Shown: in pieces, positions 7,855 through 17,055 of the stretch | Layout of the letters: each line of letters opens with the position of its first letter | Numbering within the stretch: the stretch's first letter is position 1 | Assembly: GCF_900129465.1 (NCBI RefSeq) | Contig: NZ_FSRA01000001.1 | Coordinates: 3,102,482-3,166,481, forward strand | Source of the DNA: Chitinophaga niabensis | GTDB taxonomy: Bacteria; Bacteroidota; Bacteroidia; Chitinophagales; Chitinophagaceae | Reading direction: 5' to 3' | DNA: 64,000 bases | Made by a program: the position numbers and the translations under genes | The notes under the pieces: generated by a model | Seen by the model: the letters and a program-made list of their open reading frames with translations, nothing else | The model's database searches: none | What the model was told of the DNA's origin: nothing

Positions 7855-9918
7855 ATGGATAATCCGACTATACATACCGTTACAAGGAGGAATTTCTTCA
7901 AACTGCTGGGCGGAGGGGTGGCTATTATCCTCACCTGGTCCGATCTGTTTGCATCAAAAGAAACAGCCCTCGCAGACGAAAACAGCATTGCCGCCTGGAT
8001 CCATATACAGGAAAATGGCAAGATCGCCGTATTTACCGGAAAGGTGGAAGTAGGGCAAAACATCCGCACCTCCCTATCACAGGTGGTGGCAGAAGAACTC
8101 TCTGTACCGGTGGATGCCATTGAAATGACCATGGGAGATACATTGCTGACACCTTACGACCGTGGCACATACGGAAGCCTCACTACTCCTACCATGGCCC
8201 CCAAACTGCGCAAAGCTGCTGCCTCCCTGAAAGAAGCACTGGCAGATATGGCGGCGGCAGAATGGAAAACGGATAAACAATCCGTGAAAGTGAAAGATGG
8301 TAAAGCTGTGCATACCAGTTCCGGTAAAACACTGAGTTATGCAGCACTGGTCAAAGGCAAAAAGCTGGAACTTCCCCTCAACGATAAAGTAACCTTAACT
8401 CCTGCGGAACAATGGACGGTAGCAGGGACCGCAGTGCCTAAGATCGACGGTAAACTTTTCGTTTCCGGTAAACACAAATATGTATCTGACATGGTGGTGC
8501 CGGGCATGGTGTACGGAAAAATATTGCGGGCACCCTCCTACGGCGCAACATTGGTTTCCGCTGATGTAGAAAAAGCGCGTATATCCCCTGCCGTTACTAT
8601 CGTAAAAGAGAAGGATTTTGTAGGAGTGATTGCCCCCGATCCGCAAACTGCCGCCAATGCATTGGCCAGGATAGATGCGCAATGGAATACCACTGCACAA
8701 CCTTCCAAAGCCAATATCTTCACTTACCTGAAGGAGAATGCGAGGAAAGGGGATCATAAAGAAGAAGTGGAAAAGGCGTTTGCAGCTTCCGCCATCAACA
8801 TTAAACAGCATTTTGAAATACAATACATAGCGCATGTTCCCCTGGAACCACGCGCAGCCATCGCCATCTGGGAAGGTGAAAAACTTACTGTATGGACCGG
8901 CACGCAACGCCCTTTTGGTGTACAGGAAGAACTGGCGGAAGAATTCTCCATCGCTAAAGAAAAGATCCGTGTGATCATGCCGGATACCGGATCTGCCTAT
9001 GGTGGGAAACACAGTGGAGAAGCAGCCCTTGAAGCGGCAAAGCTGGCTAAGGTAACCGGCAAACCGGTAAAAGTGGTATGGACGCGTGAGGAAGAATTTA
9101 AATGGGCTTATTTAAGACCGGGAGGCCTCATTGAAGCAGCAGCGAGTGTAAATAAAGAAGGGCTTATCACCTCCTGGGAATTTCATAATTACAATTCCGG
9201 CAACGCAGGAATAGATATGCCCTACGATACGGCTAACGAACATATTCAGTTCCATCCTTCCAAAACACCGTTAAAACAAGGCTCCTACCGTGGCCTCGCA
9301 GCCACAGCGAACGTGTTTGCCATTGAAAGCATCATGGACGACCTCGCCCGGAAATTAAAACGTGATCCACTTGATTTCAGGCTAAGCAATTTAAAAGATG
9401 AACGCCTGAAACATGTATTGCAAACCGCCGCTACAAAGTTTGGCTGGAAGAAAGAAAAGAAAGCCGGCCATGGTTACGGCATCGCCTGCGGATTTGTAAA
9501 GAACTCCTACATTGCCACCTGTGTGGAAGTAGTACATGATACCTCCTCAGAACAACTTAAAGTATTGCGCATTGTGGCTGCTTATGATTGTGGTACGATC
9601 GTAAATCCCATGCACCTGGAAAACCAGGTGATGGGCTGTATCCTCCAGGGCCTGGGAGGTGCGTTGTTTGAGGAGATCGACTTTGCGGACGGACGGATCT
9701 TAAATCCTTCCCTCTCCAGCTACCGCGTGCCCCGCTTTACGGACATACCACCATTGGACATTATACTGATCAACAGGAAAGATATACCATCGGCCGGCGC
9801 CGGTGAAACTCCCATTGTTGGCATTGCCCCTGCTATACGCAACGCCATCCTGGATGCTACGGGTATTAAATTGTACAACCTGCCTTTGATTCCACAAGGG
9901 CTCAAGACCAATTCATAA
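7855..9918 (+). CDS. Tat-exported molybdopterin-binding subunit, xanthine dehydrogenase family (first copy)
   Basis: 687-residue catalytic subunit that would hydroxylate an aldehyde or N-heterocycle using Mo bound to a pterin dinucleotide. The start has a twin-arginine signal ([12 protein letters not shown], residues 10-21). The body shows two aldehyde oxidase/xanthine dehydrogenase domains. The loop near the Mo site reads [12 protein letters not shown] near residue 383, and the C-terminal [12 protein letters not shown] carries the conserved catalytic Glu. Its loop differs from the GGGFGRR of the second copy, so the two probably act on different substrates. No FAD subunit is adjacent. Substrate unknown. 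Confidence 0.88.
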   Translation: MDNPTIHTVTRRNFFKLLGGGVAIILTWSDLFASKETALADENSIAAWIHIQENGKIAVFTGKVEVGQNIRTSLSQVVAEELSVPVDAIEMTMGDTLLTPYDRGTYGSLTTPTMAPKLRKAAASLKEALADMAAAEWKTDKQSVKVKDGKAVHTSSGKTLSYAALVKGKKLELPLNDKVTLTPAEQWTVAGTAVPKIDGKLFVSGKHKYVSDMVVPGMVYGKILRAPSYGATLVSADVEKARISPAVTIVKEKDFVGVIAPDPQTAANALARIDAQWNTTAQPSKANIFTYLKENARKGDHKEEVEKAFAASAINIKQHFEIQYIAHVPLEPRAAIAIWEGEKLTVWTGTQRPFGVQEELAEEFSIAKEKIRVIMPDTGSAYGGKHSGEAALEAAKLAKVTGKPVKVVWTREEEFKWAYLRPGGLIEAAASVNKEGLITSWEFHNYNSGNAGIDMPYDTANEHIQFHPSKTPLKQGSYRGLAATANVFAIESIMDDLARKLKRDPLDFRLSNLKDERLKHVLQTAATKFGWKKEKKAGHGYGIACGFVKNSYIATCVEVVHDTSSEQLKVLRIVAAYDCGTIVNPMHLENQVMGCILQGLGGALFEEIDFADGRILNPSLSSYRVPRFTDIPPLDIILINRKDIPSAGAGETPIVGIAPAIRNAILDATGIKLYNLPLIPQGLKTNS

Positions 9919-9922
9919 AACT

Positions 9923-10369
9923 ATGGCAACATTCAATTTAACGGTCAACGGAAAAAAACACACGGTGGATGTAAGCCCCCAAATGCCTTTGCTATGGGTA
10001 TTGCGGGATGTGATCGGCCTTACCGGAACAAAGTTTGGTTGCGGTATAGCGCAATGCGGTGCCTGCACAGTTCATATCGGGGATGCAGCCGTAAGGTCCT
10101 GCGTATATCCTGTAAGCAGCGTAGGCACAGAGAAGGTCATTACCATTGAAGGTTTATCTGCAAACGGCGATCATCCTGTACAAAAAGCATGGGAAGAAAT
10201 AGATGTTCCGCAATGCGGATATTGCCAGAGCGGACAGATCATGGCAGCTGCAGCATTATTGAAAAGCAATCCTCATCCAACAGATGAAGAGATCAATGAT
10301 GCCATGACGAATATCTGCCGCTGTGCCACCTATACCCGTATTAAAAAAGCAGTCAAAAGTTTAATCTAA
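9923..10369 (+). CDS. [2Fe-2S] subunit of a molybdenum hydroxylase (second copy)
   Basis: 148 residues, with the same layout as the first small subunit: [10 protein letters not shown] plus a later Cys for the proximal ferredoxin-like cluster, and PQCGYCQSG with [10 protein letters not shown] for the second. It resembles the IorA-type small subunit. The reading frame begins 4 bases after the first large subunit and ends 19 bases before the second large subunit, so it presumably pairs with the latter. It is clearly diverged from the first small subunit, so this is an old duplication or two separate acquisitions and not a recent copy. Confidence 0.9.
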   Translation: MATFNLTVNGKKHTVDVSPQMPLLWVLRDVIGLTGTKFGCGIAQCGACTVHIGDAAVRSCVYPVSSVGTEKVITIEGLSANGDHPVQKAWEEIDVPQCGYCQSGQIMAAAALLKSNPHPTDEEINDAMTNICRCATYTRIKKAVKSLI

Positions 10370-10388
10370 CGCTCCTTAAAACCTACAT

Positions 10389-12512
10389 ATGGAAGAACTG
10401 GATAAAAAATTAAGCAGAAGGAATTTCATCCGTATCAGTGCGTTAACGGGTGGAGGTTTGATCCTTGGGTTCAGTACCCTTGCTGCAGATACCCCGGGGC
10501 AGGAGCAGACCTTTGATCTTAATGCTTTCATCAGGATCGATACACAGGGCCGCATCACACTCATGAGCCCCAATCCGGAAATAGGCCAGGGTGTTAAAAC
10601 TTCCCTGCCTATGCTGATCGCGGAAGAGCTGGATGTGGACTGGAAAAATATACAGGTACAGCAAGCCGGACTGGATACCACTAAATACAAACGGCAGGTG
10701 GCAGGCGGTAGTGGTTCTGTGCGTGCAAGCTGGGAATCTTTCAGGCAAACAGGTGCCACTGCAAGGCAAATGCTGATCAATGCAGCAGCTGCCGCATGGG
10801 CAGTACCTGCAGCTGAATGTACCACGGAGAATGGGATGGTACTTCATAAAGGGAGCAACAAAAAAATGAGCTACGGTGAACTGGCAGAAGCAGCTGCCAA
10901 ACTGGAAGTTCCCAAAGATGTAAAAGTAAGGTCCACGGAAACATACAAGCTGCTCGGACAACGCATCAGGAATGTGGACAATCATGCCATCGTTACCGGC
11001 AAATACAAATACGGCATTGACACCAAACGGGAAGGCATGTTATATGCCACCATTATCAGGCCGCCTGCATTTGGCATGTCCCTGGTTTCTTTTGATGATG
11101 CAGAAGCAAAGAAAGCATTGGGTGTAAAACAGGTACTCCGTTTTGAGAATAAGATCGCAGTGCTGGGCCGTTCTACCTGGGAAGTGATGCAGGGTGCAAA
11201 AAAAGTGAAAGCACAGTGGAAAGAAGAAGGCCCGCTGGAAAGCACAGATGATTATATTAAAAACCTGCATGCCCTCCTGGCTAAAGATCCGCAGGATAAA
11301 CCCAGGAGAAAAGACGGTGATATAAATGCCGCTTTTTCCAATGCAGCCAAAGTAATAGAAGTAGCATTTGATGCGCCCTTCCTGGCCCATAATACCATGG
11401 AGCCCATGAACTTCTTCGCCCATGTGAAAGCAGACAGCGCTGAATTGTATGGCCCCATACAAACACCGGAACGTGCAAGGCAACGTGTGGCAGAAATATT
11501 GAAACTGCCCGAAGATAAAGTATCTGTGATGATGACGCGTATGGGTGGTGGTTTCGGAAGAAGGCTGATGACGGATTTTGTGGAAGAGGCGGCTATCGTA
11601 TCCAAACTCGCGGGCAATCTTCCAGTAAACGTGATCTGGTCAAGAGAACATGATATGGGTGGTGGTTATTACCGGCCCATGTACAGTTATAAGTACAGGG
11701 CTGCTGTTGATAAAGACAATAAGCTGGTGGCCTGGCATCATTATTCTGCAGGCGTGGGTGGTGCTGCGAGCCCTGATAGTTTCCCTGCAGGAGCAGTACC
11801 CAACTTGCAGGTAGATACCCATGTATATAAATCCCCTGTTACCACGGCACCCTGGAGAGGGCCCACCCACAACTTCATTGCCTTCTCGGAACAATCCTTC
11901 CTGGATGAGATTGCACACAAGATAGGCAAAGACCCTGTAGCACTGCGCCTGGAACTTTTAGAACAGGCAAAAAGCAGTCCCACAGGCAGGGTGAATTATG
12001 AGCCGGACAGGTTTGCAGCGGTGATCAAAAAAGCTGCTGAAATAGGTGGATGGGGAAAATCCAAAGGTGCAAACACCTTCCTTGGATTCGCCGCGCATTT
12101 CTCTTTTGAAAGTTATGTAGCGCAGGTGGCAGAAGTAGAAAAACAGGCAGATGGAAAGGTGAAACTGAAAAAGGTGTATTGCGTGGTGGATTGTGGAACA
12201 GTTGTGAACCTGAGTGGCGCGGAAACGCAGGTAGAAGGCAGTATCATTGATGGCATCGGCCACTCTATGTTTGCAGAGATCACACTTACAAAGGGTAAAC
12301 CTGATCAGACCAATTTCTCCGCTTACCGCATGATCCGCTTAAGCGAAATACCTGAAATAGAAATTCATTTTATAAAAAGTAATGTAGCACCAACAGGACT
12401 TGGCGAACCAGCCTTACCCCCTGCCGGCGCAGCATTGGCGAATGCCGTTTTTGCAGCAACAGGTGTAAGGCTCACCAGTCAGCCTTTTATCAAAAGTGAT
12501 CTGTTCGCATGA
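10389..12512 (+). CDS. Tat-exported molybdopterin-binding subunit, isoquinoline 1-oxidoreductase beta-like (second copy)
   Basis: 707 residues. Twin-arginine signal LSRRNFIRISALTGGG at residues 8-23. The Mo-site loop is MGGGFGRRLMTDF near 383-395, typical of IorB-type enzymes, and the C-terminal GLGEPALPPAGAALANAVF holds the catalytic Glu. Known family members take electrons from an N-heterocycle or aldehyde and pass them through the 2Fe-2S subunit to a periplasmic or membrane cytochrome. Its stop overlaps the start of the cysteine desulfurase by 4 bases (ATGA), which ties enzyme and maturation genes together. Confidence 0.9.
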   Translation: MEELDKKLSRRNFIRISALTGGGLILGFSTLAADTPGQEQTFDLNAFIRIDTQGRITLMSPNPEIGQGVKTSLPMLIAEELDVDWKNIQVQQAGLDTTKYKRQVAGGSGSVRASWESFRQTGATARQMLINAAAAAWAVPAAECTTENGMVLHKGSNKKMSYGELAEAAAKLEVPKDVKVRSTETYKLLGQRIRNVDNHAIVTGKYKYGIDTKREGMLYATIIRPPAFGMSLVSFDDAEAKKALGVKQVLRFENKIAVLGRSTWEVMQGAKKVKAQWKEEGPLESTDDYIKNLHALLAKDPQDKPRRKDGDINAAFSNAAKVIEVAFDAPFLAHNTMEPMNFFAHVKADSAELYGPIQTPERARQRVAEILKLPEDKVSVMMTRMGGGFGRRLMTDFVEEAAIVSKLAGNLPVNVIWSREHDMGGGYYRPMYSYKYRAAVDKDNKLVAWHHYSAGVGGAASPDSFPAGAVPNLQVDTHVYKSPVTTAPWRGPTHNFIAFSEQSFLDEIAHKIGKDPVALRLELLEQAKSSPTGRVNYEPDRFAAVIKKAAEIGGWGKSKGANTFLGFAAHFSFESYVAQVAEVEKQADGKVKLKKVYCVVDCGTVVNLSGAETQVEGSIIDGIGHSMFAEITLTKGKPDQTNFSAYRMIRLSEIPEIEIHFIKSNVAPTGLGEPALPPAGAALANAVFAATGVRLTSQPFIKSDLFA

Positions 12513-13639
12513 TAACAGTGCCATTATATTTTGATTATTGTGCTACCACACCCTGCGATCCGCGGGTAGTGGAAGAGATGCTGCCCTACTTCACCCACCA
12601 TTATGGAAATACTGCCAGCAGGGACCATGGTTTCGGCTGGATGGCCAAAGAAGCAACAGAGCATGCAAGAGAGCAGGTGGCGCATTTAATACAGGCTAAT
12701 CCTAAACAGATCGTTTTCACCTCCGGGGCAACGGAAGCCATCAACCTTGCGCTGAAAGGGCTCGCAGAAGCAAATGCCTCCAAAGGCAAACATATTATTA
12801 CCGCAAGAACAGAACATACCGCCGTACTGGATACCTGCGCTTACCTGGAAGAAAAAGGGTTTTCAATTACTTATCTGCACACAGATCAGCAAGGCCAGAT
12901 CTCCCTGGAAGACCTGGAACATGCCATCAGGAAAGAAACCATCTGCATTGCATTAATGTACGCCAACAACGAAACCGGCGTGATCCATCCTGTTAAAGCA
13001 ATAGGTACTATCGCCAGGAAATATGGTGTATGTTTTATGTGTGATGCAACCCAGGCTGTCGGGAAGATTCCGGTAAATGTAGAAGACATTGATCTGATGC
13101 CTTTTTCTGCGCATAAATTATATGGCCCGAAAGGCGTAGGTGCTTTATATGTCCGGAACAATAAAACCATCCTGCAGCAATTACATGGTGGCGCGCATGA
13201 AAGAGGGAACCGCAGTGGTACCTTGAATACACCCGGTATAATAGGGTTCGGCAAAGCAGCAGAGATCTGCCATATGGAAAGCGCAACATTGAGAGATAAA
13301 ATGGAACGTGAACTGCTGGCATCGCTGCCCGGTTCATTCGTAAATGGAAGCGGCAACAGGTTGCCCCATGTGAGCAATATCCTGTTCCCTGGCATAGATA
13401 GTGAGCAATTACTGCTTACCGTATCCAAACACCTGGCCCTGAGCCGCGGAAGTGCCTGCAGCGGGATTGTGCAACAGCCTTCACATGTACTGCTGGCCAT
13501 GGGGCTAACACGGGAGGATGCACGCAATTCCATTCGTATCAGCCTGGGCCGTTTTACTAAGGAAGAAGAGGTGAACTTTGCAGTGGGGCTGTTAACGGAA
13601 ACTGTGCGGAAATTACAACCAGTATATGAAAGAGATTAA
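12509..13639 (+). CDS. Cysteine desulfurase (NifS/IscS class V aminotransferase)
   Basis: 376-residue PLP enzyme that strips sulfur from cysteine as a persulfide. The PLP lysine is Lys203 in SAHKLYGPKG, and the persulfide cysteine is Cys317 in LSRGSACSG. Its place between a molybdenum hydroxylase subunit and xdhC suggests that it supplies the terminal sulfido ligand of the Mo cofactor, as NifS4 does for XdhC-bound cofactor in Rhodobacter; this is inference from context. A general role in Fe-S cluster building for the neighbouring 2Fe-2S subunits is the alternative. It overlaps both neighbours (4 and 14 bases). Confidence 0.88.
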   Translation: MITVPLYFDYCATTPCDPRVVEEMLPYFTHHYGNTASRDHGFGWMAKEATEHAREQVAHLIQANPKQIVFTSGATEAINLALKGLAEANASKGKHIITARTEHTAVLDTCAYLEEKGFSITYLHTDQQGQISLEDLEHAIRKETICIALMYANNETGVIHPVKAIGTIARKYGVCFMCDATQAVGKIPVNVEDIDLMPFSAHKLYGPKGVGALYVRNNKTILQQLHGGAHERGNRSGTLNTPGIIGFGKAAEICHMESATLRDKMERELLASLPGSFVNGSGNRLPHVSNILFPGIDSEQLLLTVSKHLALSRGSACSGIVQQPSHVLLAMGLTREDARNSIRISLGRFTKEEEVNFAVGLLTETVRKLQPVYERD

Positions 13640-14756
13640 GCAGATCATACATGCCTATGAGCTGGCCTGTAAAAAGCAGCAAAAGGCTGCACTGGCCACA
13701 GTGGTACACGTAGCAGGTTCTTCCTACAGAGCACCCGGCGCACGGATGCTGATCACGGAAGATGGTATGCTTACCGGCGCGATCAGCGGAGGATGCCTGG
13801 AAGGAGATGCCCTGCGGAAAGCATTGATGGTAATGATGCAGGGAAAACCCCTGCTCACCACTTATGATACTTCTGATGAAGAAGATGCCGTAATAGGTGT
13901 TGGACTGGGGTGTAATGGCATCATCCGGGTACTGATAGAACCCATTCTACCAGAAGACCCTGTAAACCCTATCATACTCCTGCAGCATACTTTGGAAAAA
14001 AGGCAGGCAGTAGTACTGGTCACTTTCTTCTCCCTGCACAATAAATGGAGTGAACAGCAAGGCACGCGGTTATTATTGAAAGCAGATGGAGCATTGCTAA
14101 AAGCGGATAATATTATACCTGCTGCCATCAACGATGCAAAGAATATAAAGGAGTCCATTTTCATTGAATATCGTGATAATGGCCAGCCTGTTTCTGCATT
14201 CTATGAATACATTCCACCACCTGTTTCTATTATAGTAGCAGGTGCGGGCAATGATGTATTGCCTTTGGTACAGATCGGTGAAGTATTAGGATGGGACATT
14301 ACCTTAGTGGATGGCCGCCCCGCTTATGCCAACTCCCAGCGTTTTCCCGCCTGCCGGGTGATTGTTTCCGACCCCGAAAGTGCATTGCGGGAGCTGGTGA
14401 TAGATGATCAGACAGCCGTTGTGCTGATGACACACAATTACAACTACGATAAGGCCCTGCTGAAAGCTTTAATAGCAATGCCTGTAAATTACATCGGCAT
14501 GCTGGGCCCGAGGAAGAAGCTCAGCAGGATGCTGACGGAGTTTGAAGAAGAAGGAACAAAGGTAACGGAAGAACAATTATCACGTGTTTACAGCCCTGTA
14601 GGGCTGGATATCGGAGCAGAAACGGCCGAAGAGATAGCGCTGGCAGTTCTCGCTGAAATAAAGGCAGTATTTGCCGGCAGGTCCGGAGTTTACCTGCGCA
14701 GCTTCACAGGCAAAATGCATGAAAGAAAAACAGAGATCATTGCAGGAACATCTTAA
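13626..14756 (+). CDS. xdhC: XdhC/CoxI family molybdenum cofactor insertion factor
   Basis: 376 residues. The N-terminal XdhC/CoxI domain includes ATVVHVAGSSYRAPGARMLI with GAISGGCLEGD, and the C-terminal Rossmann-like domain has VAGAGNDVLPL near residue 204 and HNYNYDKALL followed by YIGMLGPRKK. XdhC proteins bind the Mo cofactor, let it be sulfurated and pass it to the apo-hydroxylase. Its start lies inside the desulfurase gene and its end overlaps mocA by 38 bases, so desulfurase, XdhC and MocA are made as one coupled set. Confidence 0.9.
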   Translation: MKEIKQIIHAYELACKKQQKAALATVVHVAGSSYRAPGARMLITEDGMLTGAISGGCLEGDALRKALMVMMQGKPLLTTYDTSDEEDAVIGVGLGCNGIIRVLIEPILPEDPVNPIILLQHTLEKRQAVVLVTFFSLHNKWSEQQGTRLLLKADGALLKADNIIPAAINDAKNIKESIFIEYRDNGQPVSAFYEYIPPPVSIIVAGAGNDVLPLVQIGEVLGWDITLVDGRPAYANSQRFPACRVIVSDPESALRELVIDDQTAVVLMTHNYNYDKALLKALIAMPVNYIGMLGPRKKLSRMLTEFEEEGTKVTEEQLSRVYSPVGLDIGAETAEEIALAVLAEIKAVFAGRSGVYLRSFTGKMHERKTEIIAGTS

Positions 14757-15321
14757 ATATGGCATTGTTATCCTGGCTGCCGGAACATCCCGCAGGCTGG
14801 GCACACCCAAGCAATTCCTTCTCTACAAGGGAGATACTTTGCTGAACAATGCTATTAAAACGGCCACTGAAGTAAATGCCGGTGCCCTGGTAGTAATACT
14901 TGGTGCTGAAACAGCAACATTAAATGTACCTGTTATACACAATCCTGATCACAATGAAGGAATGGCATCCTCTATTCGCCATGGTGTTCAGTACATGAAG
15001 GAACGGGTGGAGAACATCATCCTCATGGTCTGTGATCAGCCACATGTAAATGCAGCACACCTCTCCGCCTTAATAGCCAAACACAAAACAACAGGTGCCA
15101 GGATCGTTGCCAGCTATTATGAGGATAGAAAAGGAGTGCCTGCTTTATTTGACCAAACACTTTTCCCTGAACTCTTATCCCTCACCGGCGATACAGGCGC
15201 CAAACGTATCATTGAAAAACACGAGGCAGATACCGCCATTGTTCCTTTTCCACCGGGAGCTATTGATATCGATACGGAGGAGGCCTACCAGGCATTAATT
15301 ACTGCAACGCCTGGTAAGTAA
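14719..15321 (+). CDS. mocA: Molybdenum cofactor cytidylyltransferase-like nucleotidyltransferase
   Basis: 200 residues from the ATG at 14719. The N-terminal LAAGTSRRLGTPKQFL is the nucleotide-binding signature of MocA/MobA-type transferases, and MVCDQPHV is the usual metal-binding region. In this operon the natural job is to add CMP to molybdopterin, giving the dinucleotide form used by this hydroxylase family. A longer frame from a TTG at 14671 would add 16 residues, but the ATG is closer to the motif. Its last 23 bases overlap the convergent serine hydrolase gene. Confidence 0.85.
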   Translation: MKEKQRSLQEHLKYGIVILAAGTSRRLGTPKQFLLYKGDTLLNNAIKTATEVNAGALVVILGAETATLNVPVIHNPDHNEGMASSIRHGVQYMKERVENIILMVCDQPHVNAAHLSALIAKHKTTGARIVASYYEDRKGVPALFDQTLFPELLSLTGDTGAKRIIEKHEADTAIVPFPPGAIDIDTEEAYQALITATPGK

Positions 15322-16561
15322 GCACCCGGAACTTCCGCACAAAATCTCCGTAGTAGGCATAAGGAGATACATTCGTAAACACCAGTAAGATCAGCTTTTC
15401 TGTTGGATCAATGGTATGCTCTGAACAATAAGCGCCGCCCCATGTCAGTGAACCGGGAGATGCCTGGTCACCATATCTTGTACTGTCTGTAATGATCTGG
15501 AATCCCAGGCCGAACTTATCATTCCTGTCCCATACATTACTTCCGCCAATCTGGTTCCGCCCCATCATATCTACGGTTTTACGGGAGAGCAATCTTACAT
15601 TGTTGAACGTACCGCCATTCAGAATGAACTGGCAAACTTTCGCATAGTCTGTGGCCGTACTTACCAGCCCGGCACCTCCCAGGTGCAGGGTTTGTTTACC
15701 GGCAATGGGGAATGTTCTGTTAGAGATATCGGAATGAAGTGTCAGCGGGCTTTCCAGCCTTTGTTTGGAATACAGCTCTACCAGGCGGCCGGCTTTTGAA
15801 GCTGGCAGGTAGAAATAAGTATCGTTCATGCCCAGGGGTTTGAAGATCCTTTCCATGAAGAAGTCGCTCAGGCTTTTTCCTGACACCACTTCCACGATCC
15901 TTCCTGCCACATCTGTATTGTACCCGTAGGTGAACTGTGTGCCCGGATCATGCACCAGGGGGCGTTGCGCTACCTTCTTCACCAGTTCTTCTGTTGTAAC
16001 GGCATCCAGTGAACTCAGTCCTAACATTGTTTTGCCATTCAATACGCTGTCCATCGGGTGTTCATAAGGTATTCCGGCTGAATGGGAAAGCAGGTGCCGG
16101 ATGGTAGGCATTGGCCTGGGCCAGCGGGTTTCTGCCTTACCCGTTTCTTTATCATACTTCACCAAAACCTTTGTGTCCCTGAATTCCGGCAGGTATTTGT
16201 AAATAGGGTCATCCAGCAGTAAACGGCCTTCCTCATATAACATCAGCACAGCAATGGTAGTGATCAGCTTCGTCTGCGAAGCGATCCTGAAGATGTCTGT
16301 TGTCTGTGCCGGCGTGTGTTTTTCCAGGTTACTGAAACCATACGCTTTATTGTGCACGATCTGGCCATTGCGGGCAATGAAGGTTACTGCATTAGGTGCC
16401 AGCCCTTCTTTGATAATGGCGTTGAAGAAACTGTCTATGCGGGCCAGCCTTTCTGCGCTGAAACCCGCGGCGGCGGCATTAGCTGCCTGCTTGAACTGCT
16501 GCTGTGCAAAAGCGGCTGATACGAAGAAGAGGAACAGGAATAACGTGGAGATCTTTTTCAT
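15299..16561 (-). CDS. Secreted serine hydrolase, beta-lactamase/class C family
   Basis: 420 residues with a Sec signal peptide ending AFAQQ near residue 20. The catalytic SxxK tetrad is SQTK near residue 95 and the second motif is YGYN near 207, typical of penicillin-binding-protein-like esterases, D-aminopeptidases and class C beta-lactamases. The family covers esterases and peptidases and is not by itself evidence for antibiotic resistance. It is convergent with, and overlaps, mocA by 23 bases. The long upstream region (16562-17055) contains a row of hairpins that would be in its 5' leader if transcription starts that far away. Confidence 0.82.
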   Translation of the reverse strand: MKKISTLFLFLFFVSAAFAQQQFKQAANAAAAGFSAERLARIDSFFNAIIKEGLAPNAVTFIARNGQIVHNKAYGFSNLEKHTPAQTTDIFRIASQTKLITTIAVLMLYEEGRLLLDDPIYKYLPEFRDTKVLVKYDKETGKAETRWPRPMPTIRHLLSHSAGIPYEHPMDSVLNGKTMLGLSSLDAVTTEELVKKVAQRPLVHDPGTQFTYGYNTDVAGRIVEVVSGKSLSDFFMERIFKPLGMNDTYFYLPASKAGRLVELYSKQRLESPLTLHSDISNRTFPIAGKQTLHLGGAGLVSTATDYAKVCQFILNGGTFNNVRLLSRKTVDMMGRNQIGGSNVWDRNDKFGLGFQIITDSTRYGDQASPGSLTWGGAYCSEHTIDPTEKLILLVFTNVSPYAYYGDFVRKFRVLTYQALQ

Positions 16562-16599
16562 ATTAGAAAAGTACTAAAAAAGACGTAATTTTAATAAAG

Positions 16600-16728
16600 A
16601 AGCCCGGAGCCGTGAACTCCAGGCTTTGAACCTTAGTGAAAAAGATCAAAAAGGTTCTTCATTTTTGTAAGCAAGCTTACAATCTTTGTGAGGCCATCCA
16701 GGATTTTTTTAAACCTGGATGGTTTTTT
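16600..16728 (+). ncRNA. Candidate structured small RNA ending in a terminator
   Basis: Four hairpins follow one another: AAGCC..GGAG/CTCC..GGCTT (16600-16626), GAACCTT/AAGGTTC (16628-16657), TTGTAAGC/GCTTACAA (16665-16682) and the terminator stem (16694-16722) with its T run. Spacing leaves little unpaired sequence, as in a compact sRNA. No clear TAnnTTTG promoter lies upstream (nearest is TAATTTTA at 16586-16593). Hairpin 1 pairs better on the minus strand, so a structured 5' leader of the serine hydrolase is the alternative. Confidence 0.35.
16694..16728 (+). terminator. Intrinsic terminator with no annotated gene upstream
   Basis: CCATCCAGG, 11-base AT-rich loop, CCTGGATGG, then TTTTTT. 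On the plus strand it is a textbook terminator, yet the nearest upstream plus-strand gene is mocA, 1.4 kb away and separated by an opposite gene. Confidence 0.75.
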
Positions 16729-16997
16729 GTTGAGGGGCGTCATCATGCTACAAAATGAACTGTTTTTCCAGTCCAATATCCTGCACATCTAATGTTCCTG
16801 ATCAAATATAAAGAAAGGAACAGAACAACAAAAAAACACGCTGACGGCCTTATGATCAATTTGATAGCACCACTATCAACACCCCATGAAACAAGCCATG
16901 ACACTGACTGAAAGAAAACATTACTTTTTTAAAAAAGTCATAAAATTTATTCTTCGCAAGGGATGAACGCTTGGTAAAAAGCGATGAATATTTTCAT

Positions 16998-17032
16998 TAA
17001 AAAAGGAGAAAAATGGTCACCCACCTTTCTCC
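16998..17032 (-). terminator. Intrinsic terminator after the thioredoxin-like lipoprotein gene
   Basis: Read on the minus strand: GGAGAAA, 14-base loop, TTTCTCC, then TTTTTTAATG. It starts 24 bases after the stop of the 17056-18285 gene. Confidence 0.7.
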
Positions 17033-17055
17033 TTCCCTCTTATCGAAAAGAAAAA

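Larger units (their letters stand above)
16562..17055. other. 494-base intergenic region with hairpins and two terminators
   Basis: No convincing gene. It holds a four-hairpin element (16600-16728), the plus-strand terminator at its end, an AT-rich 16-bp palindrome ACTTTTTTAAAAAAGT near 16923-16938, and the minus-strand terminator of the thioredoxin-like gene (16998-17032). The stretch 16760-16990 shows nothing else I can support. Confidence 0.6.

Noticed and set aside
15299..16561. Antibiotic-resistance beta-lactamase.
   Set aside because: SxxK and YxN motifs are shared with many esterases and peptidases; nothing specific to resistance is visible.
16636..16758. 40-codon open frame from a GTG, crossing the hairpins and terminator.
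   Set aside because: It contains a whole intrinsic terminator, has no clear start context and its product resembles nothing; structure explains the sequence better.
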